Assembly: GCA_009777515.1 (NCBI GenBank)
Contig: WRLR01000037.1
Coordinates: 1-34,753 of the forward strand
Origin: Oscillospiraceae bacterium
GTDB taxonomy: Bacteria; Bacillota; Clostridia; WRLR01
Reading direction: 5' to 3'
Length of the DNA: 34,753 nucleotides
Under the pieces are notes generated by a model that made no database searches, was not told where the DNA came from, and saw nothing but the letters and a program-made list of their open reading frames with translations. The stretch's first letter is position 1. Each line of letters opens with the position of its first letter. This document shows, piece by piece, positions 32,999-34,753 of the stretch. Both the position numbers and the translations under genes were made by a program.

Positions 32999-33778
32999 TT
33001 ATATCGTTCTTTCAATATAGGCGTCTATGTCCGCCGCCATGGCCCTCACAGCCAGCCCCCTGTGGCTAATGACGTTTTTCTGCTCGCGGGTTAGCTGCGC
33101 CATTGTCAGCCCCAGTTCCGGGATATAAAAAATGGGATCGAAGCCAAAGCCGTTGCTGCCCTTGGGCCGCAGCCCGATTTCGCCTTCGCACGTACCCTCC
33201 GAGAAACTTTTGCTCCCATCCGGGTAGCTGACAGCCATTATGCAGCGGAAGCGTGCTGCGCGCCTACCGGCGGGCACGCCCCGGAGCTCCTCGAGCAGGA
33301 GCGCTATCTGTTTCGAAGCAGCGGGCGGCGTCGGCGCAGCGGCGCCTGTGGCGACTGCGGCGGTGGGTAGAGCCTGCGCCGCGTTTCCCGGCTCGGCGGC
33401 CCTAGGCTCGGCGGCCCCCAGCGCGGCGGCGGCGCCTGTGGCGCCAGGTTCATCTGGGCTCCCGTATCTAGCGGAATGGACGCCCGGCCTGCCCCCAAGG
33501 CTATCCACAAACAGCCCGGAGTCGTCCGCAATGACTATCGAGCCCGTGCGCCCCGTATGCGCCGCCCGGCGCGCATCCAGGGCGAGCCTTGCCGCATGCG
33601 CCTTGATCCACGCGTTCTCGCGCAAAGTGGCGCCATTTTCATCCACGTCCGGCGCCGACCCTACAATATCCTTAACGGTGCGCACGCGGAGCCGACCGGA
33701 AGCGCCCCCGCAAAGCGCCAGAATGGCGGCGATTTCCTCCGCCTTGCCGGCATTGCCCGTAGCAATGATAATTTCCAT
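32999..33778 (-). CDS. rdgB: XTP/dITP pyrophosphatase (RdgB/HAM1 family)
   Basis: A 259-residue enzyme removing non-canonical purine nucleotides by hydrolysis to monophosphate and pyrophosphate. Motifs: ATGNAGKAEEI at the N-terminus, ADDSGLFVDSLGGRPGVHSARY, GSNGFGFDPIF and EQKNVISHRGLA. Residues about 111-153 are an Ala/Pro/Thr-rich insert (GAAEPRAAEPGNAAQALPTA and flanks) in the loop after SARYG, where relatives have a short variable stretch of about ten residues; hence the extra length over the usual 200. AAGG lies 5 nt before ATG 33778. It follows the amidase in one minus-strand unit and ends 8 bp from oadB. Confidence 0.94.
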   Translation of the reverse strand: MEIIIATGNAGKAEEIAAILALCGGASGRLRVRTVKDIVGSAPDVDENGATLRENAWIKAHAARLALDARRAAHTGRTGSIVIADDSGLFVDSLGGRPGVHSARYGSPDEPGATGAAAALGAAEPRAAEPGNAAQALPTAAVATGAAAPTPPAASKQIALLLEELRGVPAGRRAARFRCIMAVSYPDGSKSFSEGTCEGEIGLRPKGSNGFGFDPIFYIPELGLTMAQLTREQKNVISHRGLAVRAMAADIDAYIERTI

Positions 33779-33784
33779 ATTTAC

Positions 33785-33830
33785 CTTGTTTATCTTATTT
33801 AATTGTTTATCTTTTATGAATTGTTTACCT
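33785..33830. repeat. 17-18-bp array between the amidase and rdgB genes
   Basis: Three units of the type TTGTTTATCTTATTTAA fill the gap. On the minus strand they begin with the AGG TAA end of the amidase gene and run to the rdgB ribosome binding site. Confidence 0.8.
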
Positions 33831-34753
33831 TAATACTGACAGGGCGTCGATTACGGCGTCCGCAATGGCGTTGGCCGTGTTCTTGCGGTACGCCGAGCGC
33901 GATAGGTTCAAAAGATCGTTCGTGTTGGTGACAAAGCCTGCCTCGACCAGGACAGCCGGCATATGCGTTCTCCGCAGCACCACCAGGTTCGGCCTCGGCA
34001 CGATGCCCCTGTCGGCCGTCCTCAACGTGGAAATAAGCTTCCTTTGCGTCATCTCAGCGAAGACCTTGGACGTAAATACGCCCTCGTCGGCCTCCGACGG
34101 GCAATAGAGCGTCTCTATGCCGGTCGCGTCGGGGTTGGTAGATGTGGCGTTCGCGTGGATGCTCACAAACAGCGTTGCGTTTAGCACATTGGCGAGCTGG
34201 GCGCGCTCATACAAATCCACAAAATAGTCGTCGTCGCGCGTCAAGAAGACACGGACGCCGCCTTGCGCCGCCAGCGCCTCTTTAAGCTTAATGGCGATAT
34301 CCAGGTTAAAGTCCTTTTCAAGCCTGCCGGAAAGCCCGACCGCGCCCGGATCGTAGCCCCCGTGCCCAGCGTCTATCACGATGAGCCGCTCCGAGGCGGA
34401 AGCCGGCTTTAAAATGGATATTGTCGTCTCGAGCAGGTTGTGCCCGGCTACCAGCTTAGTATAGATAACCAGTGCAACCTTTTCCTTCGCCGCAATGACG
34501 AGCGACGTTTGGGAGCCCCTCACATATATCCCGATGGTATTTAACAGATCGTCGTCAACCGTCGCCGCACCCTCCCCGAGCTTCCCCCGGTCGTTGTCAA
34601 ACGTCACGGTCCAAGTCTTTCCGCCGTCTTCCGTTCCCGAAACATAAAAGTTTGTCAATGTCTCGCTGCCCGACGTGAGAGCCGTCTGGTACAGGGTGAC
34701 AAAAGCCCGTTCGCCATTTTTATGGTAGCCGACATTAGGAATAAGGTCGTTTA
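33825..34753 (-). CDS. N-acetylmuramoyl-L-alanine amidase (amidase_3), N-terminus cut off
   Basis: A zinc amidase splitting the MurNAc-L-Ala bond. The C-terminal domain shows the zinc ligands in DAGHGGYDPGAVG, EKDFNLDIA and VSIHANA, and the catalytic Glu in VLVEAGFVTN. The frame stays open through the right edge of the window (upstream residues read NDLIPNVGYHKNGERAFVTL and on), so the start lies outside; the TTG at 34658 is only internal. The visible N-terminal part is beta-rich and may be a wall-binding or AMIN-like domain. The stop codon is the first element of a small repeat array before rdgB. Confidence 0.92.
   Translation of the reverse strand, partial: NDLIPNVGYHKNGERAFVTLYQTALTSGSETLTNFYVSGTEDGGKTWTVTFDNDRGKLGEGAATVDDDLLNTIGIYVRGSQTSLVIAAKEKVALVIYTKLVAGHNLLETTISILKPASASERLIVIDAGHGGYDPGAVGLSGRLEKDFNLDIAIKLKEALAAQGGVRVFLTRDDDYFVDLYERAQLANVLNATLFVSIHANATSTNPDATGIETLYCPSEADEGVFTSKVFAEMTQRKLISTLRTADRGIVPRPNLVVLRRTHMPAVLVEAGFVTNTNDLLNLSRSAYRKNTANAIADAVIDALSVLR

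Overview
The window is a GC-rich stretch of a low-complexity-prone Bacillota chromosome, most likely a Clostridia-type anaerobe. The evidence is gene content and order: phoH, a PgpH-type c-di-AMP phosphodiesterase, ybeY, era and recO; mrnC-rlmB-sigH; holA-comEC; a long-form HPF; a type-2 isoleucyl-tRNA synthetase; a ferredoxin-domain aldo/keto reductase; and a Na+-pumping decarboxylase beta subunit. Starts use ATG, GTG and TTG with AGGAGG-like ribosome binding sites, and there are several near-consensus sigma-A promoters (TTGACA, 17 bp, TATAAT). Nothing supports a prophage, insertion sequence or genomic island; this looks like core chromosome.

Layout, left to right. 144-3447: pcrA helicase (minus) with a Cys-containing 18-codon leader ORF, divergent from a small zinc-ribbon protein gene. 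3760-5114: hpf (plus) convergent with radC (minus). 5286-12288: a minus-strand operon phoH, pgpH-like, a fused ybeY-era, recO and a ParA-like P-loop ATPase. 12462-15875: ileS (minus). 16127-17266: aldo/keto reductase (plus). 17377-20134: minus-strand ftsB-like, mrnC, rlmB, sigH and tRNA-Gly(CCC). 20314-24012: plus-strand rpsT, ligA and a TetR-type regulator. 24213-31499: minus-strand comEC-holA, an SH3/NlpC-P60 hydrolase and a D,D-carboxypeptidase. 31680-32990: oadB/gcdB-like gene (plus). 32999-34753: minus-strand amidase (cut by the window edge) and rdgB-like pyrophosphatase.

Working together, the genes cover DNA maintenance (PcrA, RadC, RecO, LigA, HolA, ComEC), ribosome assembly and hibernation (YbeY-Era, Mini-III, RlmB, S20, HPF), envelope growth (FtsB-like, carboxypeptidase, NlpC/P60, amidase, PgpH) and nucleotide pool cleaning (RdgB).

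The outstanding feature is not one gene. Short degenerate tandem repeats occupy many intergenic gaps and also interrupt or extend about ten housekeeping proteins. Where a clear array lies inside a gene its unit is a multiple of 3 bp (21, 24, 27, 30 or 36). Outside genes the units are mostly not (10, 17-18, 19, 22, 23/46), though 6 and 27 bp also occur. Several arrays begin exactly at the stop codon of the gene upstream. I regard this genome-wide minisatellite habit as the best candidate for something undescribed here. Second are the ybeY-era fusion and several unusual translation-start arrangements (hpf, radC, phoH, and the pcrA leader ORF).
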